NCBI GenBank assembly: GCA_035653295.1
Contig: DASRCB010000282.1
Coordinates: 1 to 57,554 of the forward strand
DNA from: DASRCB01 sp035653295
Lineage (GTDB): Bacteria > Acidobacteriota > Terriglobia > Bryobacterales > Bryobacteraceae
Direction: 5' to 3'
DNA: 57,554 nt
Shown here: in pieces, positions 16,568 through 25,949 of the stretch
Layout of the letters: every line of letters starts with the position of its first letter
Position numbering within the stretch: the first letter of the stretch is position 1
The notes under the pieces: model-generated
What the model was told of the DNA's origin: nothing
The model's database searches: none
The model's input: only the letters and a program-made list of their open reading frames with translations
Made by a program: the position numbers and the translations under genes

Positions 16568-16755
16568 CACCTTGTTTAGTATTGCCTCGGTGGACACTCC
16601 AAAACCAGCCAATGGGCGCGTTCAGGACAAGCCATATTTTTACCGAGCGCTTGACCTTCCTTTCTTAAAGGTGTCGGATACAACCGAAATGCGTAACCGA
16701 GGTCACGGGTGTACACTGGCAGAACCGCGTGAACGCGGCCGGGAGCGGTGCTGGG

Positions 16756-19700
16756 ATGTTGAGGGCTGTTGTTCGTACATTCTTTATTACTTTCACGTGC
16801 GCAGTTTTCGCGCAGAATTACGCCAAGCTGGGTGGAGATAACCAATCGATCGGGACTGGGCGGACGTTCGCTGCTCGGCTGCAGGTTAAGGTGACCGATG
16901 GCAGCGGGGATCCTGTCCCCAATTCACAAATAACGTTTACCGCGCCATCTTCAAACGCGGGCGGCACGTTCCCTGGAAACGCGACGCTCGTCAACGTATC
17001 GACCGACCAGAACGGCGTGGCTACCGCGCCGGCGTTCATGGCCAACGGAACGGCGGGGCAATACACGGTTACCACCAGTCCGGGCAATCTCAGCTTTTCG
17101 CTCACCAATACGCAGTGCGTGGACAGCCCCACGGTATCTACGAATGCGGATTCCGGCGCCGGCAGTCTGCGCGACGCGATCGCCAACGCCTGCACCGGCT
17201 CGACCATCACGTTCAGCGGGTTCGTGACCGGTCCGATTCTGCTTAGCTCGCGGCTGCGCATCGATGACGACCTGACGATTCAGGGGCCCGGCGCGGCGAA
17301 TCTGGCCATCGATGGGCAATCGCAGACGCGGCTGTTCTTCATCGGCGGCGGCAGCGTCGCCATGAGCGGTCTTACTCTGCAGAACGGGCTGGCGAAGGGT
17401 GGCAATGCCGGGACACCGGGAGGAGCCGGCGCGGGCATGGGCGGCGCGATATTCGTCAACGCCGGCGCGCTCGCCACCACCGCGATGGTCTTTCAGAATA
17501 ACGAAGCGCTTGGCGGCGGCAACGGCCTGGGCGGCAGCACGTTGGGCGGTGGCGGATTCGCCGGAGACGCCGTTTCGGGTGGCGGAACGGGCGGCAGCAG
17601 CGGCGATCTTTTCGGCAGCGCCGGTGTGGGAATAGCGAACACGGTGGCGAACAGCGGCGGCGACGGAGGCGGGGGAGGCGGCGCGGGAGCGAACCAGAAT
17701 GGCACGATCACCGGCGGCAATGGCGGGTTCGGGGCCGGCGGAGCGATGTTCAACGGAAACGGCGGATTCGGCGGCGGTGGCGCAGTCAGCGGCGGCGTTC
17801 CGGGGTTTGCCGCAGGCGGTTCGGGGGGCGGCGGAGCGGGAATGGGCGGAGCGATCTTCATCGGCACCGGAACGCTGACATTGAAGAGTACCCAATTCTC
17901 TAACAATTCGGCCGTCGGCGGGCAAAGTTCGACAAGCGCCCTTAACGGCGTGGGCAAGGGAGGCGCTGTTTTCATCCTGGCGGGCGCCACCGCGAGCACC
18001 AGCCATTCCGGGTTCAGTGGCAACACGGCTTTAGGCGCCGGGCCGCCTAGTGCGGGAGAGAATGTCGGCCTGTACGGGATTGCTCCGTACCAGAGCAATA
18101 CTACCTGCCCGGGGCAGGACACAAACGATATCTGCGGAATCATCAGCGTCAACAATTTTCAGGTGATAGCCGGTTCCGGGCAGTCGATCGGGACGGGACG
18201 CACGTTCCCAGCGCGACTGCAGCTCTTTATCAGCGACATCAATGGGTACCCGATCGCAGGGCAGCAGGTGACCTTCAATGCACCCACATCAGGACCGAGC
18301 GGGACTTTCGCCGGCGGCGGCACGACCGCGACGGTGGCGACGGACCAGAACGGAGTGGCCACAGCGCCTGCGTTCGTGGCCAACGATAACCCAGGCTCGT
18401 ACACGGTCACCGTCACCGGTCAGCCCGACATCACTTTCAGCCTGACCAACCTGGCGTGCACGGACAGCCCCACGGTATCCACGAACTCGGATTCCGGCAG
18501 CGGCAGTCTGCGCGACGCCATCACCAATGCCTGCGCCGGCGCGACGATTACATTTGCCGGCGGAATCACCAGTCCGATTCTGCTCACCTCGCGGTTGCGT
18601 ATCGATGACGATCTGACGATCCAGGGGCCAGGCGCGCTGAATCTGGCCATCGACGGGCAATCGAAGACGCGGCTGTTCTTCATCGGAGGCGGCAATGTCG
18701 TCATCAACGGCCTGACGCTGAAAAATGGGTTCGCTAAGGGAGGCGCGATCGGATCGGGTGGCGCTGGCGGTGGAGCGGGAATGGGCGGCGGCATTTTCGT
18801 CAATGCCGGTTCATTGACCACCACCGGGGTGTTGTTCAGCAATAACAAGGCGCAGGGCGGCGGGGACACCCTGGCATCGCCTACGAATGGCGGCGGCGGT
18901 TTTGGGGGAGACGCCGTTTCCAACGGCGCAATCGGCGGCAGCAGCGGCGATCTTTTCGGCAGCGCCGGGTTTGGGGTGTTGGGAATCACTGCGCACAACG
19001 GGGGGGACGGAGGCGGCGGCGGAGGTGGTGGAGCAAATCAGAACGGGTTCGTTCAGGGTGGCAACGGCGGCTTCGGCGCGGGCGGTGGGTTCCCTAACGG
19101 CAATGGCGGATTCGGTGGCGGCGGAGCCGGCACGAACGGCAGTGGTGGGTTCGCCGCCGCCAACGCGGGTGGCGGCGGAGCAGGAATGGGCGGGGCCATC
19201 TTCATTCGGACCGGAACTCTGAGCGTGAACAGCACGCAGTTCCTAAACAATTCAGCCTTGGGAAGCGCCGGGGTAGGCTCCAACGGCCTCGGCAAGGGAG
19301 GCGCTCTGTTTGTTTTGGCGGGCGCCAGCGCCAGCGTGGCCGCGTCCGCTTTCGACGGGAACGCGGCCACAGGCGCAGGGCCGCCGCCTACTGGCGACAA
19401 TGTGGGACTCTACGGCATCGCTCCCTACCAGAGCAACAATGTCTGCCCGGGACAGGATACGGATGATATCTGCGGGATCATCGCAGTACCCGCGGCGATC
19501 GTCGCGGTCTCGCCCACCTCGCCCCAGAGCGCGCCCGTGAACACTGCGTTCACCGCCCCGCTGGTGGTGAAGGTGACCGACAGCAGCAACAATCCCGTTA
19601 GCGGCGTGCCTGTGACGTTCAGCGCGCCGGCATCGGGGGCCAGCGCGGCGCTGACAACGCCGGCGGTGACCGACTCCAACGGCCTGACCAGCGTGACCGC

Positions 19701-21138
19701 GACGGCGAACTCGAGCGCAGGATCGTATCAGGTTACGGCCAGGGTTGCCGGTGTTTCCACCCCGGCAAGCTTCAATCTGACCAACACCCAGGTGGAGCAG
19801 CCGCCGACCATCGGAGCATTTACCGAGCCGGCGGGGGGCCATGGGACCTCGGGACAGTTCCAGTTCCAGTTCTCCGATCCCAACGGCGTCCAGGATATCG
19901 CGCGCACGTGGATGGTGTTCAACGCGACTTTGTCGCCGCTGAACGCGTGCCAGCTAACGTATATCGCGTCGAATGGCCGATTCTATTTGATGTCCGACGA
20001 CAGCACCAGCTGGGTCGGCTCTGTGCCCGCGGGCGGCAACGGCACGCTGAGCAACTCGCAGTGCACGCTGAACGGACCAACCTCCACGGTGTCAGGATCG
20101 GGTAACACGCTGACCATCACCCTGGACGTGACTTTCACCGCAACGTTCGGCGGGATCAAGCAGGTATGGGCCTACGTGATCGATGCCGAAGGCCAGCACG
20201 CCGGCTGGACGGACGTCGGCGCGTGGATGGTGGGCCCGGCCGGCGATATCGCGCCGCAGCTTGGAACCGTAACAACACCGGGCGCCTTCGGCACGGCGGG
20301 ACAGTTCCAGTTCCAGTTCTCGGATGGCAATGGGGCCGCGGACATTGCCCGGGCGTGGATGCTGTTCAACAACAACTCTTCGCCCGTGAACGGGTGTCAG
20401 GTGAGCTATATGGCGTCGGTGGGCCGGTTCTATCTGCTGTCGGATAACGGGAGTGCATGGGTCGGTTCCGTCGCGGCCGGCGGTGGGGGCACGCTGCAGA
20501 ACAGCCAGTGCACGCTGAACGCGGCGACCTCCACGGCATCGTTATCGGGGAACACGCTGACCATCACGCTGGACCTGACTTTCACGGCCGCGTTCGACGG
20601 GGCCAAACAGATCTGGGGTTACGTGCTGGACACGCCCGGACAGCGCGACGGCTGGCGGCAGATATCGAGCTGGGTCGTGGGAAGCGGGGCGGAGCAGCCC
20701 CCGGTCGTCGGATCGCTCACTGCGCCACAGGCGGGAGCCGGAAGTTCGGCACAGTTCCAGTTCCAGTTCTCCGACCCGAACGGGAGCGGGGACATCGCGC
20801 GCACGTGGATGCTGTTCAACTCGACATTCACGCCGGCGCACGGCTGCCAGGTCAGCTATATTGCGTCGGTGGGGCGGTTCTATCTGCTGTCGGACGACGG
20901 CGCGTCGTGGGTGGGGTCGGTAGCCGCGGGAGCCAGCGGTACCTTGCAGAACTCGCAGTGCACATTGAACGCGGCAACCTCGACGGCGGCGCCTTCGGGC
21001 AATACGCTCACCATTACCCTCGATCTGACATTCACGACGCCCGGCTTCGATGGGGTCAAACAGATCTGGGGTTATGTGGTCGACGGGGCCGGCGAGCACG
21101 CCGGCTGGACGGATGCTGGAAGTTGGACGGTACAGTAG
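16756..21138 (+). CDS. Large secreted repetitive protein with Ig-like and Gly-rich beta-helix modules
   Basis: The protein has 1,460 residues. Residues 1-20 are a signal peptide. Two long homologous modules follow (about 28-470 and 472-905). Each starts with a bacterial Ig-like (Big-1/invasin-type) domain (QSIGTGRTF, TDQNGVATAPAF), then SPTVSTNxDSGxGSLRDAI, a predicted right-handed beta-helix, and a very Gly-rich stretch with GAGMGGAIF, closing with GLYGIAPYQSN and CPGQDT. A third Ig-like domain (about 910-1010) stands alone. The C-terminal part holds three repeats of about 150 residues containing FQFQFSDPNG, GRFYLxSD and KQxWxYVxD. The layout suggests an extracellular or surface protein, perhaps an adhesin. 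I see no LPXTG or autotransporter barrel, so the export route is unclear. GTG at 16729 is an alternative start. It stands alone between divergent and co-directional neighbours. Confidence 0.82.
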   Translation: MLRAVVRTFFITFTCAVFAQNYAKLGGDNQSIGTGRTFAARLQVKVTDGSGDPVPNSQITFTAPSSNAGGTFPGNATLVNVSTDQNGVATAPAFMANGTAGQYTVTTSPGNLSFSLTNTQCVDSPTVSTNADSGAGSLRDAIANACTGSTITFSGFVTGPILLSSRLRIDDDLTIQGPGAANLAIDGQSQTRLFFIGGGSVAMSGLTLQNGLAKGGNAGTPGGAGAGMGGAIFVNAGALATTAMVFQNNEALGGGNGLGGSTLGGGGFAGDAVSGGGTGGSSGDLFGSAGVGIANTVANSGGDGGGGGGAGANQNGTITGGNGGFGAGGAMFNGNGGFGGGGAVSGGVPGFAAGGSGGGGAGMGGAIFIGTGTLTLKSTQFSNNSAVGGQSSTSALNGVGKGGAVFILAGATASTSHSGFSGNTALGAGPPSAGENVGLYGIAPYQSNTTCPGQDTNDICGIISVNNFQVIAGSGQSIGTGRTFPARLQLFISDINGYPIAGQQVTFNAPTSGPSGTFAGGGTTATVATDQNGVATAPAFVANDNPGSYTVTVTGQPDITFSLTNLACTDSPTVSTNSDSGSGSLRDAITNACAGATITFAGGITSPILLTSRLRIDDDLTIQGPGALNLAIDGQSKTRLFFIGGGNVVINGLTLKNGFAKGGAIGSGGAGGGAGMGGGIFVNAGSLTTTGVLFSNNKAQGGGDTLASPTNGGGGFGGDAVSNGAIGGSSGDLFGSAGFGVLGITAHNGGDGGGGGGGGANQNGFVQGGNGGFGAGGGFPNGNGGFGGGGAGTNGSGGFAAANAGGGGAGMGGAIFIRTGTLSVNSTQFLNNSALGSAGVGSNGLGKGGALFVLAGASASVAASAFDGNAATGAGPPPTGDNVGLYGIAPYQSNNVCPGQDTDDICGIIAVPAAIVAVSPTSPQSAPVNTAFTAPLVVKVTDSSNNPVSGVPVTFSAPASGASAALTTPAVTDSNGLTSVTATANSSAGSYQVTARVAGVSTPASFNLTNTQVEQPPTIGAFTEPAGGHGTSGQFQFQFSDPNGVQDIARTWMVFNATLSPLNACQLTYIASNGRFYLMSDDSTSWVGSVPAGGNGTLSNSQCTLNGPTSTVSGSGNTLTITLDVTFTATFGGIKQVWAYVIDAEGQHAGWTDVGAWMVGPAGDIAPQLGTVTTPGAFGTAGQFQFQFSDGNGAADIARAWMLFNNNSSPVNGCQVSYMASVGRFYLLSDNGSAWVGSVAAGGGGTLQNSQCTLNAATSTASLSGNTLTITLDLTFTAAFDGAKQIWGYVLDTPGQRDGWRQISSWVVGSGAEQPPVVGSLTAPQAGAGSSAQFQFQFSDPNGSGDIARTWMLFNSTFTPAHGCQVSYIASVGRFYLLSDDGASWVGSVAAGASGTLQNSQCTLNAATSTAAPSGNTLTITLDLTFTTPGFDGVKQIWGYVVDGAGEHAGWTDAGSWTVQ
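16834..19480 (+). repeat. Two tandem 1.3-kb coding modules
   Basis: DNA of about 16834-18150 is repeated at about 18170-19480, encoding matching Ig-like plus Gly-rich beta-helix modules of the large secreted protein. Long stretches are nearly identical (for example around 17260-17350 and 18600-18690), which points to internal duplication and later drift. Confidence 0.7.
19790..21135 (+). repeat. Three tandem repeats of about 440-450 bases
   Basis: Repeats begin near 19795, 20245 and 20695 and carry the shared stretch TTCCAGTTCCAGTTCTC (19858, 20306 and 20757 approximately). Each encodes one C-terminal repeat of the large secreted protein, with conserved Cys and Trp residues. Confidence 0.75.
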
Positions 21139-21290
21139 GCCCTGTCCGTGCCGGCTCGCCTGACGCGGCAGAGTTAGCCGTATCAGTTTGCGCGCCGCGA
21201 CGTAACGTAACCCCGTTCGGTCACAGCCGCGAATGCAGGCACCCGAAATGATCTATACTTGGCTGCAACCTTTCTCAAAGGAGAACAGCC

Positions 21291-22955
21291 ATTCCCGACG
21301 CGACTGGCGTTCCCAATGCTCTGATCAATTTTGGTGATGAGCAGCAGTCAGGAGAATTTCCCGCGCTGGGTCCGGAGATCCGGGCGCTATTGGTTTGGCC
21401 TCGGTTTCCTCCCTCATTCTGGGGGTTCGAAGGCGTCCTCGAGATGATTCCGGAGAAGGCGACCTCGCCACCGCTCGGTTTGATTACGGTGGCGGCCCTC
21501 TGCCCCTCGACATGGACGCTCCGCCTCATTGACCGCGCGTTTGAGGAACTCCGGGACGAGGATCTGCAGTGGGCCGATCTTGTCATGGTGAGCGCCATGC
21601 ACGCGCAACGCGACGACGCCCGCGCGATTCTGGCGCGCGCCCGCGCTCTGGGCCGGCGCACCATCATTGGAGGTCCGTGGGCCAGCAGCGATCCGGAAGC
21701 GGTGCTCCCTCACTGCGATCACGTCGTCGTCGGTGAGGTGGAGGAAGCCTTTGCCCGGATCGCCGAGGCTCTGGCGAATGGGGCCGCGCGCCGCCTGTAT
21801 CGAATTTCCGACAAGCCGGACATGTCCCACGCACCGGTCCCGCGATTCGATCTGCTCCGCCTCGAAAAATACAGCTCCATGTCGGTACAGTTCTCGCGCG
21901 GATGCCCGTTCCAATGCGAGTTCTGCGACATCATTACCATCTACGGAAGGCGGCCACGCACCAAGACGCCAACCCAATTACTCGGCGAATTAGACACGCT
22001 GCTGCGGCTGGGCTGGCGCAATGAAATATTCATCGTAGATGACAATTTCATCGGGAACTCCCGCAACGCCCTGCAGCTGGCGCGCGAGCTGACCGGGTGG
22101 CAGGAACGGCACGGCCGTCCGTTCGCCTTCTACACGGAAGCGTCGATCGATCTCGCGGACCGGCCGGAGCTGCTGGCCGCCATGGTGGAAGCCAACTTCC
22201 TGTACGTGTTCATTGGCATCGAGAGCCCGTCGGCAGAGGCGCTGAATGAGTCGAAAAAATTCCAGAACCTGCGCCGCGACAGCGCCGGCCAGATTCGCGT
22301 CATTCAGGACGGAGGTCTCTGGGTGCTCGGCGGCTTTATCGTTGGTTTTGATTCCGACGATGAAACCATCTTCGATCGTCAGCTGCAGTTCATCGAGAAG
22401 ACCGCGATTCCCTGGGCGATGGCGGGCATGCTCCAGGCGCCCCCGACAACACCGCTGCACGCCCGTATGAAGCGCGAGGGCCGCCTCATCGAAGAGAGTG
22501 AAGCCGTCACCAATTTCAGCCCGCCGAATTTCCGTACTGTCCTGCCTCTGCCAGTGCTCCTCCGCGGACTGAACGGTCTGCTCCGGCGCCTCTATGAGCC
22601 AGAGGCGTATTTCAGCCGGGCGTTTCGTTCGTTGCAGGTGTGGCGCCCACGGCCGATCCAGCGCCCGCCACGGATGCCGCTGGCCTGGAACCTGCGCGCG
22701 ACGATCGCATCGGTATGGCGGCAGGGCCTGTGCTCCGGGTATCGGCTTGCTTACTGGGGCTTCCTGTTCCGCATCCTGCGACACTGGACCTTCGAACCGG
22801 CGAAACTGTGGATGGGCTTCATGGCGCTCGCGTCCGCCCATCATTTCCTGTTGTACTCCCGGCAGGTTTCGGAGGAACTGGAAACGGCCTGCCGCGTGGC
22901 GGAACGTTCGCAGGCCCCGCCAGCGGCGGCGAGGGTTGCGGCCGCCGGGGAGTGA
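21291..22955 (+). CDS. B12-binding radical SAM protein, apparent ATT start
   Basis: The protein has 554 residues if it starts at ATT 21291. An N-terminal cobalamin-binding-like domain (RALLVWPRFPPSFWGF, later IIGGPWASSDPEAV) is followed by the radical SAM domain with the 4Fe-4S motif GCPFQCEFCDI, then ELDTLLRLGWRNEIFIVDDNFIGN. The C-terminal part resembles the DUF4070 region of this class, which includes HpnP/HpnR-like methyltransferases. The first ordinary start in frame, TTG 21390, would cut into the first beta strand (ALLVWP) and has no well-placed ribosome binding site. AAGGAG lies exactly 7 bases before ATT 21291. No ATG or GTG is available in between. Substrate is unknown; no hopanoid genes are nearby. 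Confidence 0.85.
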   Translation: MPDATGVPNALINFGDEQQSGEFPALGPEIRALLVWPRFPPSFWGFEGVLEMIPEKATSPPLGLITVAALCPSTWTLRLIDRAFEELRDEDLQWADLVMVSAMHAQRDDARAILARARALGRRTIIGGPWASSDPEAVLPHCDHVVVGEVEEAFARIAEALANGAARRLYRISDKPDMSHAPVPRFDLLRLEKYSSMSVQFSRGCPFQCEFCDIITIYGRRPRTKTPTQLLGELDTLLRLGWRNEIFIVDDNFIGNSRNALQLARELTGWQERHGRPFAFYTEASIDLADRPELLAAMVEANFLYVFIGIESPSAEALNESKKFQNLRRDSAGQIRVIQDGGLWVLGGFIVGFDSDDETIFDRQLQFIEKTAIPWAMAGMLQAPPTTPLHARMKREGRLIEESEAVTNFSPPNFRTVLPLPVLLRGLNGLLRRLYEPEAYFSRAFRSLQVWRPRPIQRPPRMPLAWNLRATIASVWRQGLCSGYRLAYWGFLFRILRHWTFEPAKLWMGFMALASAHHFLLYSRQVSEELETACRVAERSQAPPAAARVAAAGE

Positions 22956-23017
22956 AGCCGCGGGCGGATCAGACCAGCCGTCCTCCGGCGCAAATGTGCC
23001 TTTTGCGACGCGTCGGG

Positions 23018-23023
23018 TACAAT
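23018..23023 (+). promoter_or_regulatory. Candidate -10 of the LacI-family gene
   Basis: TACAAT lies 65 bases upstream of the ATG at 23089. No convincing -35 is visible at the right distance. Confidence 0.35.
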
Positions 23024-23088
23024 CTGTGGAAGCGCATCCGGCCCGCGGCGGTGTTTCGGCCGCGCGGTTTTGCACAGGAGCAAACGCG

Positions 23089-24117
23089 ATGACCATCCGG
23101 GAAGTGGCCGAGCGGGCTGGAGTCGGCATTGCAACCGTATCCCGAACCCTGCACAACAGCTCGCGCGTCAGCCCTGAAACAGCAGCCCGCGTCCGAAGGG
23201 CGATGCAGGAGCTCGGCTATCGCCCGAACACGCATGCGCAGTCGCTGGTTTCGGGCCGCAGTCACATGCTGGGCCTGGTTGTCTCCGACATTATCAATCC
23301 GTTTTTTCCCGAACTCATCCAGGGTTTTCAGGATGTCGCGCTGCAGCACGGCTACGACGTGTTCATCGCCTCCACCGGCTACGACAGCTCGCGAATGAGC
23401 CACTGCGTGGGCCGCATGATCGAGCGCAAGGTGGACGGTGTGGCCATCATGACCTCGGAGATTGATCCCTCGCTCACCGCGCAGTTCGCGAATCGGAAAG
23501 TCCCGCTGGTGTTCCTCGACGTGGGGAAACCCGGAAACGGAATCAGCAACGTTCGTATCGATTACGCCGGCGGGATCACCGACGCGGTCGGTCATCTTCT
23601 CGGTCTGGGGCACACGGACATCGCCTTTATCAGCGGTCCGGTGGAGCTGAAGTCGGCGCGCGAGCGGCGCACCGCTTTTCTGAGCGCGCTGCATGTCCTT
23701 GGCCGGGAGCAGCTGGTCGAAGAAGGGAACCACCGCGTGGATGGGGGCGTGAGCGCGATGACCCGCCTGCTCCGGGGCGCAACGATGCCCACAGCCGTGC
23801 TCGCCTCCAACGATCTGACGGCCATCGGCGCTCTGCACGGCATCCACGCCGCGGGCCTGCGGGTTCCGGAGGACATCTCCGTTGTCGGGTTCGACGATAT
23901 TGCGATGTCCGAGTTCACCGTGCCACCGCTGACCACCGTACGGCTCCCGCGCGCCGAGCTCGCTCGCGTCGCTTGTGACGCGTTGCTGGGCATGATCGGC
24001 GCCGGCGGCAAAGGGGCGGAGGTCCGGCTCGGGACCGAGCTCATCATCCGGCGCTCTACCTCTCATCGGCGGACCGCCAAGCCGACCCCGGCGCTCACCG
24101 CGGCTCCTCGATCGTAA
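23089..24117 (+). CDS. LacI-family transcriptional regulator
   Basis: The protein has 342 residues. An N-terminal LacI helix-turn-helix (TIREVAERAGVGIATVSRTL) and hinge (about residues 45-58) are followed by a periplasmic-binding-protein-like effector domain with GLVVSDIINPFFPELIQG, VDGVAIMTSE, LASNDLTAIGALHGI and VVGFDDIAMSEF. The start is chosen by AGGAG 8 bases before ATG. A palindrome typical of LacI operators lies in the promoter of the TonB-receptor gene at 25950, so that receptor and perhaps its neighbours are the likely targets, with a sugar or sugar derivative as inducer. It is convergent with the CRTAC1 gene and overlaps it by 23 bases at the 3' ends. Confidence 0.92.
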   Translation: MTIREVAERAGVGIATVSRTLHNSSRVSPETAARVRRAMQELGYRPNTHAQSLVSGRSHMLGLVVSDIINPFFPELIQGFQDVALQHGYDVFIASTGYDSSRMSHCVGRMIERKVDGVAIMTSEIDPSLTAQFANRKVPLVFLDVGKPGNGISNVRIDYAGGITDAVGHLLGLGHTDIAFISGPVELKSARERRTAFLSALHVLGREQLVEEGNHRVDGGVSAMTRLLRGATMPTAVLASNDLTAIGALHGIHAAGLRVPEDISVVGFDDIAMSEFTVPPLTTVRLPRAELARVACDALLGMIGAGGKGAEVRLGTELIIRRSTSHRRTAKPTPALTAAPRS

Positions 24118-25756
24118 TCGCGCGATCCGCTGCGACATCGCGTAACGTGCTACGCCTGCCCGAGGGCCAAAGGACCTCGATCAGGTCCGCTTTTGCCGCG
24201 CCGGCGAGCCCGAAGTGAAGCCGGAAATCGTTCTGTGAAAGATAGCTTCCGCCGCTTCGAACCACGTCGATGCGGCGCCGCCCGCCCGCGGTCACGGCGA
24301 CCTGGGCTCCGATGGCGTTGCGGTTCGACGCCGTTCCCACAAGCTTCAGCAGCAGCCAGTGTCCTGGCGCCCGGCGCTCCTGTTTCCACAACGAAGGCGG
24401 CTCGTTCTGATTGTTCGTAAGCACCTCGAGGGCGCCGTCGTTGTCGATATCGCCGACAGCGAGCCCGCGGGCCGAATGCCGTGCGGTCACGGCGGGACCA
24501 GCCCGTTCCGAGATGTCGTCGAACGTTCCCCGGCCGGTGTTGCGATACAGAATCGCGCGATCGCGGTAATGGATATCGGTGGCGAGCCGATCCACCTCAG
24601 GGAAGACGTGACCGTTGACGATGGCCAGATCGTTCCAGCCGTCATTGTCGAAATCGAAAAAGGCGCAGCCCCAGCTCACGAACCGCGTGTTGCGGCCGAG
24701 ACCCGCGGCGAGGGTTACGTCATCGAACAGGCCGCCGCCGCGATTGCGATACAGCGTTTCGTGCTCATCGGAGAAGTTGGTGCGAAAGATATCGGGCAGA
24801 CCGTCACCGTCGTAGTCCGCGGAGGTCACGCCCATGCCCGACAGGGCGCGACCATTCTCGTCGAAGGCGACGCCGCTGAGGACAGCTTCCTCATCGAACG
24901 TGCCGTCGCCGTTGTTGACGAACAGCAGCGACGGGGTCTGATCGCACGCGACGTAAATGTCCGGACGTCCATCGCCGTTGAAGTCGCCGGCGAGGACCCC
25001 GAGGCCGTAGTGGCCGGTAACGGAGCCGACGCCGGAGCTCTTGGAAACGTCCTGAAATGTGCCGTCGCTGCGGTTATGGTACAGGATGTTGGCGTCAAAG
25101 GGCAGCCCGCGAGGGCCGCAGTTGACGGGAATGTTGCGGTAAAAGCAATACGCGTTCGCGCCCGGTTTTGGGGTGGTGGCAAAGTCAAATTTCAGATAAT
25201 TGGCGACAAAGAGGTCCAGATGGCCGTCCCCGTCGTAATCGAAAAAGGCGCAACCGGTGTTGTAGCGGGTGCGGTCCTCGGTGAGATGCGCCTGGCGAGT
25301 GACGTCCTCGAACCGTTTTCCGCCAATGTTGCGAAAAAGGCGATTCTGCCCCCAGTACGTGACGAACAGGTCGGTAAAACCATCGTTATCGTAGTCGCCG
25401 GCGCAGACGCCCTGACCCCATCCCGAGGAGCTAAGCCCGACTTCCGCGGTGACATCGCGGAAGCGGCCGCCACCTTCGTTGTGATACATGCGGTTGCTGC
25501 CGCCTTCGCCGGAGATCACGAAAAGGTCGGGATAGCCGTCGTTATCGTAGTCGATCATCGCTACGCCACTACCGGTGGTTTCGATGATGAACTGCTTCGC
25601 GGTGTCACCGCCGTTGGGGAAGACGCGGGTCAGCCCGGCCTGCCTGGCGATGTCGCGGAACGACGGCGCGAGACCTGACGCGGGGCTGTCGCCGGCCATG
25701 CCGGCGAGAACAAGCGCGATGCTCAGGATCGAACCGGTAATGAATCGTCCCGACAC
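24095..25756 (-). CDS. CRTAC1-family protein (FG-GAP repeats plus ASPIC/UnbV domain)
   Basis: The protein has 553 residues with a signal peptide (about 1-27). FG-GAP/VCBS-like repeats run through about 60-440, each with a calcium-binding loop of the type DYDNDGYPDLF or DFNGDGRPDIY. The C-terminal ASPIC/UnbV domain (about 465-545) has SNRNAIGAQV, the LSQNDFRLHFGL segment and VLWPSGRR. The fold is expected to be a seven-bladed beta propeller outside the cytoplasm; function of bacterial members is not established. The start codon is GTG at 25756. It is divergent from the TonB-receptor gene, so the 193-base promoter region with the LacI-type operator may control both. Confidence 0.88.
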   Translation of the reverse strand: MSGRFITGSILSIALVLAGMAGDSPASGLAPSFRDIARQAGLTRVFPNGGDTAKQFIIETTGSGVAMIDYDNDGYPDLFVISGEGGSNRMYHNEGGGRFRDVTAEVGLSSSGWGQGVCAGDYDNDGFTDLFVTYWGQNRLFRNIGGKRFEDVTRQAHLTEDRTRYNTGCAFFDYDGDGHLDLFVANYLKFDFATTPKPGANAYCFYRNIPVNCGPRGLPFDANILYHNRSDGTFQDVSKSSGVGSVTGHYGLGVLAGDFNGDGRPDIYVACDQTPSLLFVNNGDGTFDEEAVLSGVAFDENGRALSGMGVTSADYDGDGLPDIFRTNFSDEHETLYRNRGGGLFDDVTLAAGLGRNTRFVSWGCAFFDFDNDGWNDLAIVNGHVFPEVDRLATDIHYRDRAILYRNTGRGTFDDISERAGPAVTARHSARGLAVGDIDNDGALEVLTNNQNEPPSLWKQERRAPGHWLLLKLVGTASNRNAIGAQVAVTAGGRRRIDVVRSGGSYLSQNDFRLHFGLAGAAKADLIEVLWPSGRRSTLRDVAADRAITIEEPR

Positions 25757-25858
25757 AGGCCGTTATCCGACAACCAGGGTAACGCATTACACGTGGCCCA
25801 GAGCCGTCCTGTATTCGATCTCACAACGGGAACGTAATTTAACTTGTCAACTAAACTC

Positions 25859-25888
25859 TTGATTTCAGGTCGCAAAACCATTTATACT
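25859..25888 (+). promoter_or_regulatory. Promoter of the first TonB-receptor gene
   Basis: TTGATT (25859-25864), an 18-base spacer and TATACT (25883-25888), followed by GC. It lies about 60 bases before the ATG and just upstream of the LacI-type operator. Confidence 0.6.
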
Positions 25889-25904
25889 GCCCGAAATTGC
25901 CTTT

Positions 25905-25920
25905 GTGAAAACGTTTCCAC
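25905..25920. promoter_or_regulatory. LacI-type operator
   Basis: GTGAAAACGTTTCCAC is a 16-bp palindrome with one mismatched pair and the AAACGTTT core typical of LacI-family operators. It begins 17 bases after the -10 element, so a bound repressor would block transcription of the receptor gene. The regulator at 23089-24117 is the obvious candidate. Confidence 0.7.
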
Positions 25921-25949
25921 AAGGGTGAAGCTCGTGCAGGGGGAGAACC

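Noticed and set aside
17400..19250. CRISPR-like repetition
   Set aside because: The repeats are Gly codon runs of a secreted protein, without constant direct repeats and unique spacers.
24359..25678. 439-residue plus-strand frame opposite the first CRTAC1 gene
   Set aside because: It mirrors the calcium-loop codons of FG-GAP repeats; its Val/Ala/Gly-rich translation is an artefact of that repetition.
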